Shown: piece after piece, positions 1-7,827 of the stretch | How positions within the stretch are numbered: the first letter of the stretch is position 1 | Layout: every line of letters starts with the position of its first letter | Source: Natronospirales bacterium | GTDB lineage: Bacteria; Pseudomonadota; Gammaproteobacteria; Natronospirales; REEB76 | DNA: 45,220 bases | Direction: 5' to 3' | NCBI GenBank assembly: GCA_021816765.1 | Contig: JAKAXB010000015.1 | Span: 1-45,220 of the forward strand | Notes under the pieces: model-generated | Told to the model about the DNA's origin: nothing | Databases searched by the model: none | The model's input: only the letters and a program-made list of their open reading frames with translations | Position numbers and translations under genes: made by a program

Positions 1-284
1 CGGCAAACGCAAGCGCAATTCCTCTGCGTCGGATGCGGCTTCGAGGAAAACGCCGATGTGGTCGGTGCGATCAATGTTCTCAGGGCGGGACACGCCCGGT
101 TCGCCTGTGAAGTGAGCGGTGCAGCAATGCCGCCAGCAGCAGGAACCCACCGAAGCGACTCCGGGGCGGCTCCATGCCACGCCTGAGCGCCGTAGGAATC
201 TCCGGCATTCAGGCCGGGGAGGATGTCAACGAGGGCTATTGCCGGATCGGTGGGGCATTTTCTGCCGCCGGACGCAAAAACTAA
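1..284 (+). pseudogene. tnpB: 3' end of IS200/IS605-family tnpB (OrfB), partial and apparently frameshifted
   Basis: The gene enters from the left edge. Frame 1 (1-186) reads the C-terminal zinc-ribbon part of TnpB: a CxxC pair (residues 9 and 12 of the fragment), then the NADVVGAINVLRAGHA segment typical of the RuvC/zinc-ribbon end, then PPAAGTHRSDSG, and stops at 184-186. The usual tail of these proteins continues in frame 3 instead (AVGISGIQAGEDVN from 189), running to a stop at 282-284. This points to an indel near 155-175 and a broken gene, though many TnpB tails simply read through the transposon right end. TnpB is an RNA-guided nuclease encoded by IS200/IS605 elements. The TnpA transposase, if there is one, is outside the window. 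Family assignment is firm; whether the protein is still made cannot be judged from this fragment. Confidence 0.8.
196..230 (+). ncRNA. IS200/IS605 right-end hairpin, probable 3' end of TnpB omega RNA
   Basis: A stem formed by 200-206 (CTCCGGC) and 213-221 (GCCGGGGAG, small bulge) around a short ATTCA-type loop is followed by GGATGTCAAC (221-230). This is the strongly conserved right end of IS605/IS1341-type elements. In these elements the omega (reRNA) guide RNA overlaps the tnpB 3' end and terminates at the right end, so the guide would be read from the flanking DNA starting near 230. The hairpin and sequence are seen directly; the RNA itself is inferred from the family. Confidence 0.55.
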
Positions 285-307
285 ATCTTTTGTATTTAAC
301 AGAATGA

Positions 308-337
308 TTGGACTTACTCTGGTCTGGTTGCTATACC
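308..337 (+). promoter_or_regulatory. candidate sigma-70 promoter for the S53 protease gene
   Basis: TTGGAC (308-313) and TATACC (332-337) are separated by 18 bases, upstream of the protease gene that begins at 506. The match to consensus is only moderate and the leader would be about 160 bases long. It would contain the hairpin at 373-389. Confidence 0.3.
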
Positions 338-372
338 TTACTTCTACGCGGACGAAGGGGGAGCTTGGTTCG

Positions 373-389
373 CTGAATCCACGATTCAG
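373..389 (+). promoter_or_regulatory. perfect hairpin in the leader of the S53 protease gene
   Basis: CTGAATC-CAC-GATTCAG is a perfect 7-bp inverted repeat with a 3-base loop, about 115 bases upstream of the protease start. It has no T-run after it, so it is not a standard terminator. It could be an operator or a leader structure. Confidence 0.4.
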
Positions 390-505
390 GTGAAGCGGGA
401 TTTTCTGCCGGGCTGTTCACCGGTGCGATACCAGCGCCACTGCTGTCTTGCTGTCGTGACTCCGCGCCGGGTTCCATCGGGATAACCCCATTCAGGAGAA
501 AGGCT

Positions 506-2461
506 ATGCGTATCTCAGAAAGGTTCGTTTTGGGAGCATTGTTTGCTGTCCTCGCCGGTACCACCACCGTGCTTGCCGGTGTTCCCTATCCCCACGAACA
601 TGAATCCCGGGGGATTGACCTCGGTTCCATGCGTGTGCTGGAGAGCACCCGACCGCTGACCGTGACGGTGGCGCTGAAGCTGCAGCATCCCGCCCAGATG
701 CAGGCGCTGCTCAACCGGCTCTACACCCCGGGCAGCCCCGCGTTTCACCGGTTCCTGACGCCGCAGGAATTCCGCGCACGGTTCGCCCCGGATCCCGCCA
801 CCGTGGCTGCCATGACGCGGCATTTTGAGTCGTTCGGGCTCGGCGTGCGCACGGTCAACGGTACGCTCCTCAAGGTGAGCGGTCCCCCGGCGAACATCGA
901 GCGCGCCTTCCAGGTGCGCCTGCACGTGTTCGAGGTGCCGGCCCACGGACGCACGGAGGCCTACCACTACCACGCGCCAGTCAGCGCACCCAGGCTCTCA
1001 CCGAGCGTGGCCGCGAATGTGCAGGCGATGTTCGGATTTGACAGCCGCCCGCGTTTCCGGCCATTGCACAATCATCTGCCTGCGCAACTCATACCCAGAG
1101 CCGAACACCTCGGCGGCAGCCGCGCGGTCAATACCCCGGACCCGCCGGGATTCTGGACCGTGACCGATACCGCCCAGTACTACGGCGTGACACCGCTCTA
1201 CAACCAGGGAATCACGGGTGCGGGAGAGACCCTCGGTATCGTCACGCTTGCCGCCTTTACTCCGAGCGATGCCTTCACTTACTGGAGCAGTCTCGGCCTC
1301 AACGTCAATCCCAACCGTATCACGGTCGTCAATGTGGATGGCGGCCCGGGTGCACCGAGCGACGCCTCCGGTTCCATCGAAACTACGCTTGATGTGGAGC
1401 AATCCGGTGGCCTCGCGCCCGGCGCCAACATCATCGTGTATCAGGCACCCAACACCGATCAGGGGTTTGTGGACGCCTTCGCCCAGGCGGTGGGTGACAA
1501 CAATGCGGACAGCGTGTCGGTGAGTTGGGGCGAGTGGGAGGCGTTTGCGGCGCAGGTGAGCGTAAACGATCCGGTGAGCGGCCAGGCGGCGGATGAACTG
1601 CAGGCCTTCAACGATGTCTTTTTACAGGCGGCCATCCAGGGACAAAGCCTGTTCGCCGCGGCCGGCGATTCCGGCGCCTATGATGCCAACGCCTTCTTTC
1701 CCGTGCCGCAGTTCTCCAAGGTGCTGTCGGTGGATGATCCAGCCGATGAACCTTTCATCACGGCGGCCGGCGGCACCACACTTCCTGGCCAGCAGATTTA
1801 CGGCCTGCCCGGCGGCGGTACCTACACCATCAACATTCCCCACGAGCGGGTGTGGGGCTGGGACTACCTCACCGGCCTGTGCCGCAAGCTCGGCTTCGAT
1901 CCGGTGAGCTGCGGCATTTTCCCCGGGGGCGGGGGCGGTGGGGTGAGTGTGTATTTCCGCAAGCCGTTCTATCAGTTTGACCTGGACGGCGTGCGTCGCA
2001 GCCAACCGCACCAGTCGCTGATCGACTACACTCAGACCCCGCCCCAGACGCTGATCACGCTGCCGGCCAATTTCGCCGGACGCAACGTGCCGGATATTTC
2101 GCTCAATGCGGATCCGGAGACGGGCTACGTGATCTTCTATACCTCCGACCAGACCGGCTTTGGCGTAGCGTCCTATTACGGCGGCACGAGCTTCGTGGCC
2201 CCGCAGTTGAACGGCATCACCGCGCTCATTGACCAGGATGTGGGCGCGCGCGTGGGGCTGCTCAACTTCGGGCTCTACACGCTCGTGCGGTTCCCGTCGC
2301 TTGCCTACGAAGGTCGGGAGGCGCCGTTACGCGACATCCGCAACGGTGACAACTGGTTCTATCGGGGGCGGGAAGGGTACGATCCGGCCTCGGGCGTGGG
2401 CGTACCCGATGTGGCCAATCTCGCGCACGCCTACAAGAACTTTTTTGAATTTGAGCAGTGA
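506..2461 (+). CDS. secreted S53 family serine-carboxyl peptidase (sedolisin/kumamolisin type)
   Basis: A 651-residue precursor with a signal peptide (about residues 1-25), a pro-kumamolisin activation domain (about 30-180) and an S53 catalytic domain. The catalytic residues are visible: E292 and D296 in ETTLDVEQ, the oxyanion Asp D388 in AAGDSGA, and the nucleophile S562 in GGTSFVAP, where the family more often has SGTS. The C-terminal DIRNGDN...GYDPASGVGVPD stretch matches the calcium-binding site. These enzymes are self-activating endopeptidases that work at acid pH, outside the cell. A good ribosome-binding site (GGAG) precedes the ATG. The gene stands alone and ends in a strong terminator at 2485-2513. 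Family and active site are certain; the substrate is unknown. Confidence 0.93.
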   Translation: MRISERFVLGALFAVLAGTTTVLAGVPYPHEHESRGIDLGSMRVLESTRPLTVTVALKLQHPAQMQALLNRLYTPGSPAFHRFLTPQEFRARFAPDPATVAAMTRHFESFGLGVRTVNGTLLKVSGPPANIERAFQVRLHVFEVPAHGRTEAYHYHAPVSAPRLSPSVAANVQAMFGFDSRPRFRPLHNHLPAQLIPRAEHLGGSRAVNTPDPPGFWTVTDTAQYYGVTPLYNQGITGAGETLGIVTLAAFTPSDAFTYWSSLGLNVNPNRITVVNVDGGPGAPSDASGSIETTLDVEQSGGLAPGANIIVYQAPNTDQGFVDAFAQAVGDNNADSVSVSWGEWEAFAAQVSVNDPVSGQAADELQAFNDVFLQAAIQGQSLFAAAGDSGAYDANAFFPVPQFSKVLSVDDPADEPFITAAGGTTLPGQQIYGLPGGGTYTINIPHERVWGWDYLTGLCRKLGFDPVSCGIFPGGGGGGVSVYFRKPFYQFDLDGVRRSQPHQSLIDYTQTPPQTLITLPANFAGRNVPDISLNADPETGYVIFYTSDQTGFGVASYYGGTSFVAPQLNGITALIDQDVGARVGLLNFGLYTLVRFPSLAYEGREAPLRDIRNGDNWFYRGREGYDPASGVGVPDVANLAHAYKNFFEFEQ

Positions 2462-2484
2462 TTGCCTTCTGACCATGCCCTGTC

Positions 2485-2513
2485 TCGGGCGGCTCCGGCC
2501 GCCCGATTTTTCT
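2485..2513 (+). terminator. Rho-independent terminator after the S53 protease gene
   Basis: A perfect 9-bp stem, TCGGGCGGC (2485-2493) and GCCGCCCGA (2498-2506), has a TCCG loop and is followed by five T residues (2507-2511). It lies 24 bases after the stop codon, between two convergent genes. Confidence 0.9.
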
Positions 2514-2578
2514 CCGCCTGCGTCGTCAACCGCGATCCAAAATTTTCCCGAAAACGCAACGTTCCGGTGTACCGGTGT

Positions 2579-3196
2579 TCAGGGGCCGAGGCCGGATACC
2601 ATGGCTTCGAATACCGCGCGGATCTGTGACTCGGGAAAGGGCGGTGGTTGTCCCTGTTGCGTCGCCAGCAGGCGATCACGGACCATGCCTTCGGCGGCCC
2701 CCAGCAGAGCCGAGCATACTGCAGGGGGCTGCAAGGTCTTGCTGAAACCGCCATCTTTTTGACCACGTTCTATCAGATGCACAACAAGTTTGGCGAAATC
2801 CAGGAAACCCTTGGAAAGCTGGATCTCGGCGGTGTCGCCTCGCGGGCGGCGGCTTTCGAAAAACAGCAGCCTGGCGAGGTCCGGGTCGCGGTCGAATACA
2901 TTGATCATGGCCGACAGGATCGCGATGGTGGCTTCCCGTGCCGTGGTGGACGCGGCCACAAGCTGCACGAGTTCGGGATTCAGCGGTGCCCAGCTCTCGT
3001 TGAAAATGGTTTCCAAGAGTCCGGCCTTGGTACCGAAATAGCGCACCAGTTGTGACTCGGAGGTACCCGCCTCCCGCGCGATGGCGGCGGTGGAAACCCG
3101 TTCGTAGCCTTCCTCGGCCATGAGACGTTTGGCGGCGGCGAGCAGCCGGTTGCGACTGCTGGCGGCGCTGGGGGTATCGGTGTGCGGCGTTGTCAT
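2579..3196 (-). CDS. TetR/AcrR family transcriptional repressor
   Basis: 205 residues. The N-terminal part (about 15-60) is a TetR helix-turn-helix: RLLAAAKRLMAEEGYERVS, then TAAIAREAGTSESQLVRYFGTKAGLLETIF. The rest is an all-helical ligand-binding and dimerisation domain (about 70-200). It lies divergently from the large secreted protein at 3417. Two nearly identical 15-bp sequences (3245-3259 and 3335-3349, in opposite orientation) sit in the shared intergenic region at promoter positions, so it probably represses both itself and that gene. The inducer cannot be predicted. Some TetR proteins regulate efflux or lipid genes, but none is adjacent here. Confidence 0.9.
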   Translation of the reverse strand: MTTPHTDTPSAASSRNRLLAAAKRLMAEEGYERVSTAAIAREAGTSESQLVRYFGTKAGLLETIFNESWAPLNPELVQLVAASTTAREATIAILSAMINVFDRDPDLARLLFFESRRPRGDTAEIQLSKGFLDFAKLVVHLIERGQKDGGFSKTLQPPAVCSALLGAAEGMVRDRLLATQQGQPPPFPESQIRAVFEAMVSGLGP

Positions 3197-3244
3197 GATG
3201 GGGTTTGGTCTCTGGCTGACGGTATCAATTCTGCTCGGAGAATG

Positions 3245-3266
3245 GTAGTAGCACTATCACTGTCAG
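3245..3266 (-). promoter_or_regulatory. operator/promoter of the tetR-type gene (first copy)
   Basis: On the minus strand CTGACA (3266-3261) is followed by TGATAGTGCTACTAC (3259-3245), which matches the second copy at 3335-3349 at 14 of 15 positions. It occupies the place of the spacer between a -35-like hexamer and a poor -10 (about 3242-3237). This arrangement suits autorepression. The repeat is seen; its binding by the TetR protein is inferred. Confidence 0.6.
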
Positions 3267-3326
3267 TAAAGAGGCAGTGCTAACCTCATGTTTGGAAAGG
3301 AGTAATAAAAAATACCAGTGTTACTA

Positions 3327-3355
3327 TTGACAAATGATAGTGGTACTACTACTTT
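3327..3355 (+). promoter_or_regulatory. promoter with embedded TetR operator for the secreted Fn3/PKD protein
   Basis: A perfect -35 hexamer TTGACA (3327-3332) and a weak -10 TACTTT (3350-3355) are spaced by 17 bases. The spacer is almost filled by TGATAGTGGTACTAC (3335-3349), the second copy of the operator. The sequence AGTGGTACTACT (3339-3350) is itself an imperfect palindrome (10 of 12 positions). A repressor bound here would block RNA polymerase directly. Confidence 0.65.
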
Positions 3356-3416
3356 CTTTTGGTAGGATTATGTGTGCCCAGGGAGGGGCATCCACAACAC
3401 TATCTGGGGGTCCGTC

Positions 3417-6400
3417 ATGCGTCGGCCAATTTTGATACTGTCCAGCATTTTGCTGGTAAGCCTGACAGTTGTAAGCGCCTTATCAGCGCCCACCACGCCA
3501 CCGAGCGGCACCTTGTCCACCAGCAGTCCCACTGTCACCTTCACCGGCGGGCCGGACTTGGTTTCCAACCCGACGCCGGATCCAGCGGGCGCGACCGGCG
3601 GACCGGTATGCAATACCGCCGCGGGGGCACCGCCCTGTGACAATTACACGCTCAACGTGAACTTGCCCGCGGATTACCAGCAGACCCATCCGCATGCGCT
3701 GATTACCATCAGCCTCGGCTGGAACGGCGGCGATGACTATGACCTTTACGCCTATAACAGCGCGGGGACTCTGGTGGCGTCCTCGGCCACGTCCAATGAC
3801 CCGGAGGTGATCCGGTTGCCGGCCTGCCAGGGCAGCTATGCGCTCAACCTCTCGATCGTGCCCTACACGGCCGAAGGCGATGCCTATACCGGCACCATCA
3901 CTCTGAACCCGGATGCGGGCAACAGCGTGACCTGTGGAGGCAATCCGCCGGCGCCCGGCGCCAGCGGCCCCGGCGTACCGCGCTTCCAGAACTACCCGGC
4001 ACCCTCACGGTTCGACGGCTTTGAAAACGAACCATCCGTGGGCGTGGACTGGAAGACCGGCAACGTGATGTTCTCCAACATCGGTATCCGCAGCGTGGGC
4101 GGCATCATCAGCCTGGCCCAGCCCGATACGCTGCGCATCGGCTTTGATTTTTCCACCTCACCCGCGCGGGCTACCTGGAACAGCGTCGGTTTTGTGACCA
4201 CCAGTCAGATTAGCCTCGACCCGATTCTGTTCACCGATTCGAGCACGAATCGCACCTTTGTCACCGAGCTCAGCGGCGCATGCAGTTTCGCCGCCTTCAC
4301 CGACGACGACGGCAACAGCTGGACGCCGAGCCAGGGCTGCGGAATTCCCGCTGGTGCGGATCACCCCTCCGTGGGCGGCGGCCCGTATGCAGGCGGCGTG
4401 CTGCCCGTCGGCGTGCAGGCGCAAGGCCTGTATCCCGACGCGGTGTATTACTGCTCCCAGGACATCTTCACCGCCTTCTGTGCGCGCAGCGACGACGGCG
4501 GCCTGACCTACGGTCCCGGGGTACCGATCTATTTCGGCACCGCCGGACTGCTTCCGGTCGGCGATTACAACTTGGTGCAGTGCGAAGGCCTGCACGGGCA
4601 CATCAAGGTCGGACCCGATGGCACGGTGTATGTACCGAACGCCAATTGCTCGGGACATCCGGCCGTCGCGGTAAGCGAGGATAACGGTCTCACCTGGAAC
4701 GTGCGACCGGACTACAACGCGGCGAGTCCCACGTTTTCCGGTTCCGATCCTTCGGCCGCGGTGGCGAGCGACGGTACGCTGTATTTCTGTTACCAGGGCG
4801 CCGATGCCCATGCGCATGTAGCGGTCTCGACCAATCACGGCCTCACCTGGACCTATGATCAGGATGTATCCGGGCCCATCGGGGTGGTAAACACGGTATT
4901 CCCGACCGCAGTGGCGGGCGATCCCAACCGGGCGGCGTGCGCCTTCCTCGGTTCCACCACCGCGGGTGACTACCAGGCGGCGGGTTTCGCCGGCACCTGG
5001 CAACTGTATGTCGCCTACACGTATGACGGTGGCGCGAGCTGGAAGGTTGTGGATGCGACGCCCAACGACCCGGTGCAGGGTCCCGGCGGCATCTGCACGG
5101 GGGGCACTACCTGCCCGGGCAACAACCGCAATCTACTCGACTTCATCGATTCCCATCTGGATGCCCACGGCAACGTGGTGATCGGCTATGCGGACGGTTG
5201 CACCGGAAGCTGCGTCAGCGGCGGACCCAACCCCTTCGATTCGCTACCCACGGTGGCCTACCAGTCGGGCGGCGATCCGCTGTTCGCCGAGTATGATCCG
5301 GTGGAACCGGCGGCACCCAAAGCCCCGCTACTGGATTCCGCCAGCCAAGACGCGAGCGGTGCGGTGCAACTCGCGTGGCAGACGCCGGATGATGGCGGCG
5401 CGGCTATCAGCGGTTACCGCGTTTATCGTGGCACGGCGAGCGGAGCGGAAACACTCTTGACGACACTGAGCAGTCCCAAGACCACCTACACGGACGCGAG
5501 CGCGCTGCCGCCCTCAACCGGCGCGGTCTATTACTACGAAATCAGCGCCTTGAACAGCGTCGGCGAAGGCTCGCGCGGCAACGAGTTGGCGGCCGCGCCA
5601 CCGGTTCTGCCACCGAGTCCCTGCCGGCTGCCGGGCCTGACGGTGGTTACCGATCCGAGCGGTGATCAGACAGGCGCGCCGGCGAACACCGAGATGGACA
5701 TCCAGTCCCTGGCGATTGCCGAGCCGTATTTCACCGATGGTTCGCAACGGCTGGTGTTCACGCTCAAGGTCCAGGATCTCAACACCTTGCCGGCCAATGC
5801 CTACTGGAAGGCGTATTTCGAGGCGCCGGATGGCACCACTTATTTTGTGGACATGAATACCACCAATGCCCAGGGTGCGCCGAGCTTCGAGTACGGACAT
5901 GTGGCGGTGGGACCCTCGGGCTCCGATGATGTGGTCGATGGCGCTTTGGATTCCGACAGCGGATACAGTGCCGACGGCACCATCCGCCTGGTGGCGGAAG
6001 ACGCCAATATTGGAGGGCTTGCGGCGGGTACTGTGCTGCAGCAGGTACATGCCACCACCCAGTTGCTGGCGGGCGGTTCCGGTACGGGGGTGCTGCAGAC
6101 GATGGATACGACCGGGAACGGCAGCTATACGCTGGTGGGCAATGCCAGCTGTCAGCCGAACAACCCGCCGGTCGCTGCGCTCGCCGCCAGCCCGGTTTCC
6201 GGAACCGCGCCGCTCACGGTGCAGTTCAGCGGTTCCGGTTCCTATGATCCGGACGGCGACAGCGTCAGCCAGTACGCCTTTGACTTCGGCGACGGCAGCA
6301 CTCCGGTAACTCAGTCAAGCCCCGTTATCTCGCACACCTATCCGCAGAGCGGTGGATATGAGGCAACGCTGACCGTCACGGACAGCAAGGGTCTGGCGAG

Positions 6401-6833
6401 CCAAAATACCGCGAGCCTGCGTATCAATGTGGAACAGGCACCCGCCGGTGCACAGGAGATACGCGGCAGCGGAACCATCCCCGTGGATGCAGCCGGCGAC
6501 ACCGGGCGCTTCGATCTTGACGTGACCTCGGTCAACACCGGGCGTTTCCACTGGAAAGACAAAACCCATGGCATTGAGTTCGAGACCAAGAACATCTCAG
6601 GCTTCAGCCGCCTCGGCAATTGCGTGAGCTTCTCCGGCACCGGAACGTTGGAGGAACAGAGCGGTAGCGTGTCGTTCGCAGCCACCGGTTGCGACAATGG
6701 TCCGGCCGGATCGGGACTGGATACTTTCTCCATCCAACTTTCCGGTGCGACGGCGGGCAGCTACAGCGGTACGCTGCAGCGTGGTGACTTGGTGCTGTTC
6801 GAGCGCGGCGCTTCCTCGGGGGATAACGACTGA
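3417..6833 (+). CDS. large secreted multidomain protein (sialidase-like repeats, Fn3, PKD)
   Basis: About 1138 residues from the ATG at 3417, chosen because a clean signal peptide (MRRPILILSSILLVSLTVVSALS) begins there; an in-frame ATG at 3372 would add 15 unlikely residues. Regions in order: an N-terminal beta domain (about 55-175), a BNR/sialidase-like propeller with Asp-box-like DDGGLTYGP and TYDGGASWK (about 190-620), a fibronectin type III domain (about 630-730), a beta-sandwich region (about 740-905), a PKD domain (about 915-1005, with SGTAPLTVQFSGSGSYDPDGD and FDFGDG) and a C-terminal beta domain. It is probably exported and involved in binding or breaking down polymers or surfaces; no catalytic residues can be named. 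A TetR operator overlaps its promoter, which suggests tight, inducible expression. Confidence 0.8.
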   Translation: MRRPILILSSILLVSLTVVSALSAPTTPPSGTLSTSSPTVTFTGGPDLVSNPTPDPAGATGGPVCNTAAGAPPCDNYTLNVNLPADYQQTHPHALITISLGWNGGDDYDLYAYNSAGTLVASSATSNDPEVIRLPACQGSYALNLSIVPYTAEGDAYTGTITLNPDAGNSVTCGGNPPAPGASGPGVPRFQNYPAPSRFDGFENEPSVGVDWKTGNVMFSNIGIRSVGGIISLAQPDTLRIGFDFSTSPARATWNSVGFVTTSQISLDPILFTDSSTNRTFVTELSGACSFAAFTDDDGNSWTPSQGCGIPAGADHPSVGGGPYAGGVLPVGVQAQGLYPDAVYYCSQDIFTAFCARSDDGGLTYGPGVPIYFGTAGLLPVGDYNLVQCEGLHGHIKVGPDGTVYVPNANCSGHPAVAVSEDNGLTWNVRPDYNAASPTFSGSDPSAAVASDGTLYFCYQGADAHAHVAVSTNHGLTWTYDQDVSGPIGVVNTVFPTAVAGDPNRAACAFLGSTTAGDYQAAGFAGTWQLYVAYTYDGGASWKVVDATPNDPVQGPGGICTGGTTCPGNNRNLLDFIDSHLDAHGNVVIGYADGCTGSCVSGGPNPFDSLPTVAYQSGGDPLFAEYDPVEPAAPKAPLLDSASQDASGAVQLAWQTPDDGGAAISGYRVYRGTASGAETLLTTLSSPKTTYTDASALPPSTGAVYYYEISALNSVGEGSRGNELAAAPPVLPPSPCRLPGLTVVTDPSGDQTGAPANTEMDIQSLAIAEPYFTDGSQRLVFTLKVQDLNTLPANAYWKAYFEAPDGTTYFVDMNTTNAQGAPSFEYGHVAVGPSGSDDVVDGALDSDSGYSADGTIRLVAEDANIGGLAAGTVLQQVHATTQLLAGGSGTGVLQTMDTTGNGSYTLVGNASCQPNNPPVAALAASPVSGTAPLTVQFSGSGSYDPDGDSVSQYAFDFGDGSTPVTQSSPVISHTYPQSGGYEATLTVTDSKGLASQNTASLRINVEQAPAGAQEIRGSGTIPVDAAGDTGRFDLDVTSVNTGRFHWKDKTHGIEFETKNISGFSRLGNCVSFSGTGTLEEQSGSVSFAATGCDNGPAGSGLDTFSIQLSGATAGSYSGTLQRGDLVLFERGASSGDND

Positions 6834-6857
6834 ACTGTGCCGAAGCTTGAGGGATCA

Positions 6858-6896
6858 TTCACTCCCCTCTTCCCAGAATGGGAAGAGGGGAGTGAA
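6858..6896. terminator. perfect 18-bp hairpin after the secreted Fn3/PKD gene
   Basis: TTCACTCCCCTCTTCCCA (6858-6875), loop GAA, then its exact reverse complement (6879-6896). It starts 25 bases after the stop codon of the gene ending at 6833 and lies between convergent genes. No T-run follows on either strand, so it may act as a Rho-dependent or bidirectional 3' structure rather than a standard intrinsic terminator. Confidence 0.65.
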
Positions 6897-7044
6897 GACG
6901 CGGGCTGAGGCAATAGACGGCTGAAACCCATTTTCTGCGGACTGGCAAGTGCGACATGGATGTGGCGCAGCGAAAATCAAACACGAAGTGTTGGGTTTTC
7001 GGAGCAAGGCGCGAATTCACTTCCTGGGCGGTGTGCTACTGCGC

Positions 7045-7392
7045 TCAGCGCAGCGCGCGCAGAAAGCCGAGCAGTGCACTGCGCCGCTTCGGCGTCATGG
7101 CGCGATAAATTTCCAGCAATTCCTGTTGATCGGGTGATAACCCCGGCGCGTAATGCCCGCGGCTTTCCTGGACGGCCGAGGGTTGCACGGGGCCGGCGCC
7201 GGTGGCGAGCCATTCGTATTGCACGCTGAGCAGTTGCGCAAGTCGCGCAAGCCTCTCGCGGCGCGGAGCCGGACCCGCACCGGATTCCCACTGGTTGCAG
7301 GCACTGCGCGATACGCCCATCAGTCGTGCGAGCTGGCTTTGAGACAAGCCCGCCTGAACGCGCGCCTGCCGGATACGCAGATGAATACTCAT
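7045..7392 (-). CDS. XRE family helix-turn-helix regulator
   Basis: 115 residues. Residues about 5-60 form a Cro/CI-type helix-turn-helix: IRQARVQAGLSQSQLARLMG, then VSRSACNQWESGAGPAPRRERLARLAQLL. The C-terminal part (about 75-115) is a short helical tail with SPDQQELLEIYRAMTPKRRSALLGFL, common in single-domain phage-type or chromosomal regulators. It is divergent from a small plus-strand gene at 7512, with a palindrome (7412-7422) and a promoter-like element between them. The target is probably its own region; no prophage genes are present. Family call is certain. Confidence 0.85.
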   Translation of the reverse strand: MSIHLRIRQARVQAGLSQSQLARLMGVSRSACNQWESGAGPAPRRERLARLAQLLSVQYEWLATGAGPVQPSAVQESRGHYAPGLSPDQQELLEIYRAMTPKRRSALLGFLRALR

Positions 7393-7411
7393 GGCAGGTT
7401 AGTTTAGGGAG

Positions 7412-7422
7412 GCTTGACAAGC
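7412..7422. promoter_or_regulatory. 11-bp palindrome upstream of the XRE regulator
   Basis: GCTTGACAAGC is a palindrome around its central base, 20 bases upstream of the XRE start. Such a site suits a dimeric Cro/CI-type protein. Binding is inferred. Confidence 0.4.
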
Positions 7423-7441
7423 GCCGAAAGGAAAGAAAGAA

Positions 7442-7469
7442 TTGACAGCTAACGTTCAGTTATTCTAAA
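7442..7469 (+). promoter_or_regulatory. candidate promoter of the small gene at 7512
   Basis: A perfect TTGACA (7442-7447) is followed after 16 bases by TCTAAA (7464-7469). The spacer contains TAACGTTCAGTTA (7450-7462), with TAAC/GTTA arms that could be another half of a regulator site. Confidence 0.35.
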
Positions 7470-7511
7470 CATCCTGTTGTAGCACGGTGCGACGGGGTCG
7501 GTGCCTGGGAG

Positions 7512-7814
7512 ATGCAAGCGGAAACCACACCTTCGCCGGCGACAAAGTTCGCGGACATTCTGGCGCAATACCACATCACCCTGGGTGAGGTGGCGTACCA
7601 GACCGGGTATGCCGGAACCGAGGTGCAATGCGCCCTGGACATGGACCGTTTTGACACCTGCCCCATCATCGTGCTGGTGCAGATCAGGGTGGCGATCGAA
7701 AAACTGCTACGTCACCGCGGCTGGCAGGGGGAAGGACGTGAGCTTTGGGGGAAATTCGATGAGCGTTTGCTGGCACTGCTTGCGCAACACCGTAGCCATG
7801 ACCATCGCAGTTGA
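7512..7814 (+). CDS. small hypothetical protein, possible helix-turn-helix fold
   Basis: 100 residues, not recognised. Residues about 12-70 have the pattern of a helix-turn-helix domain: FADILAQYHITLGEVAYQTG, then a short turn and an amphipathic helix ending in VQIRVAIEKLLRHRGW. It is divergent from the XRE gene, and such paired small regulators occur in phage-type switches. The start is uncertain: a purine-rich GGGAG lies immediately before the ATG, closer than usual, and an overlapping frame begins with GTG at 7501. The gene ends just before purK, which is convergent. It could be spurious. Confidence 0.45.
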   Translation: MQAETTPSPATKFADILAQYHITLGEVAYQTGYAGTEVQCALDMDRFDTCPIIVLVQIRVAIEKLLRHRGWQGEGRELWGKFDERLLALLAQHRSHDHRS

Positions 7815-7827
7815 AAGCACGCGCCGC

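Noticed and set aside
3245-3349. The operator repeats as LexA boxes (Xanthomonas-type LexA sites are also rich in TAGTA/ACTACT)
   Set aside because: The match to known LexA sites is poor, and a TetR gene lies directly beside the repeats.
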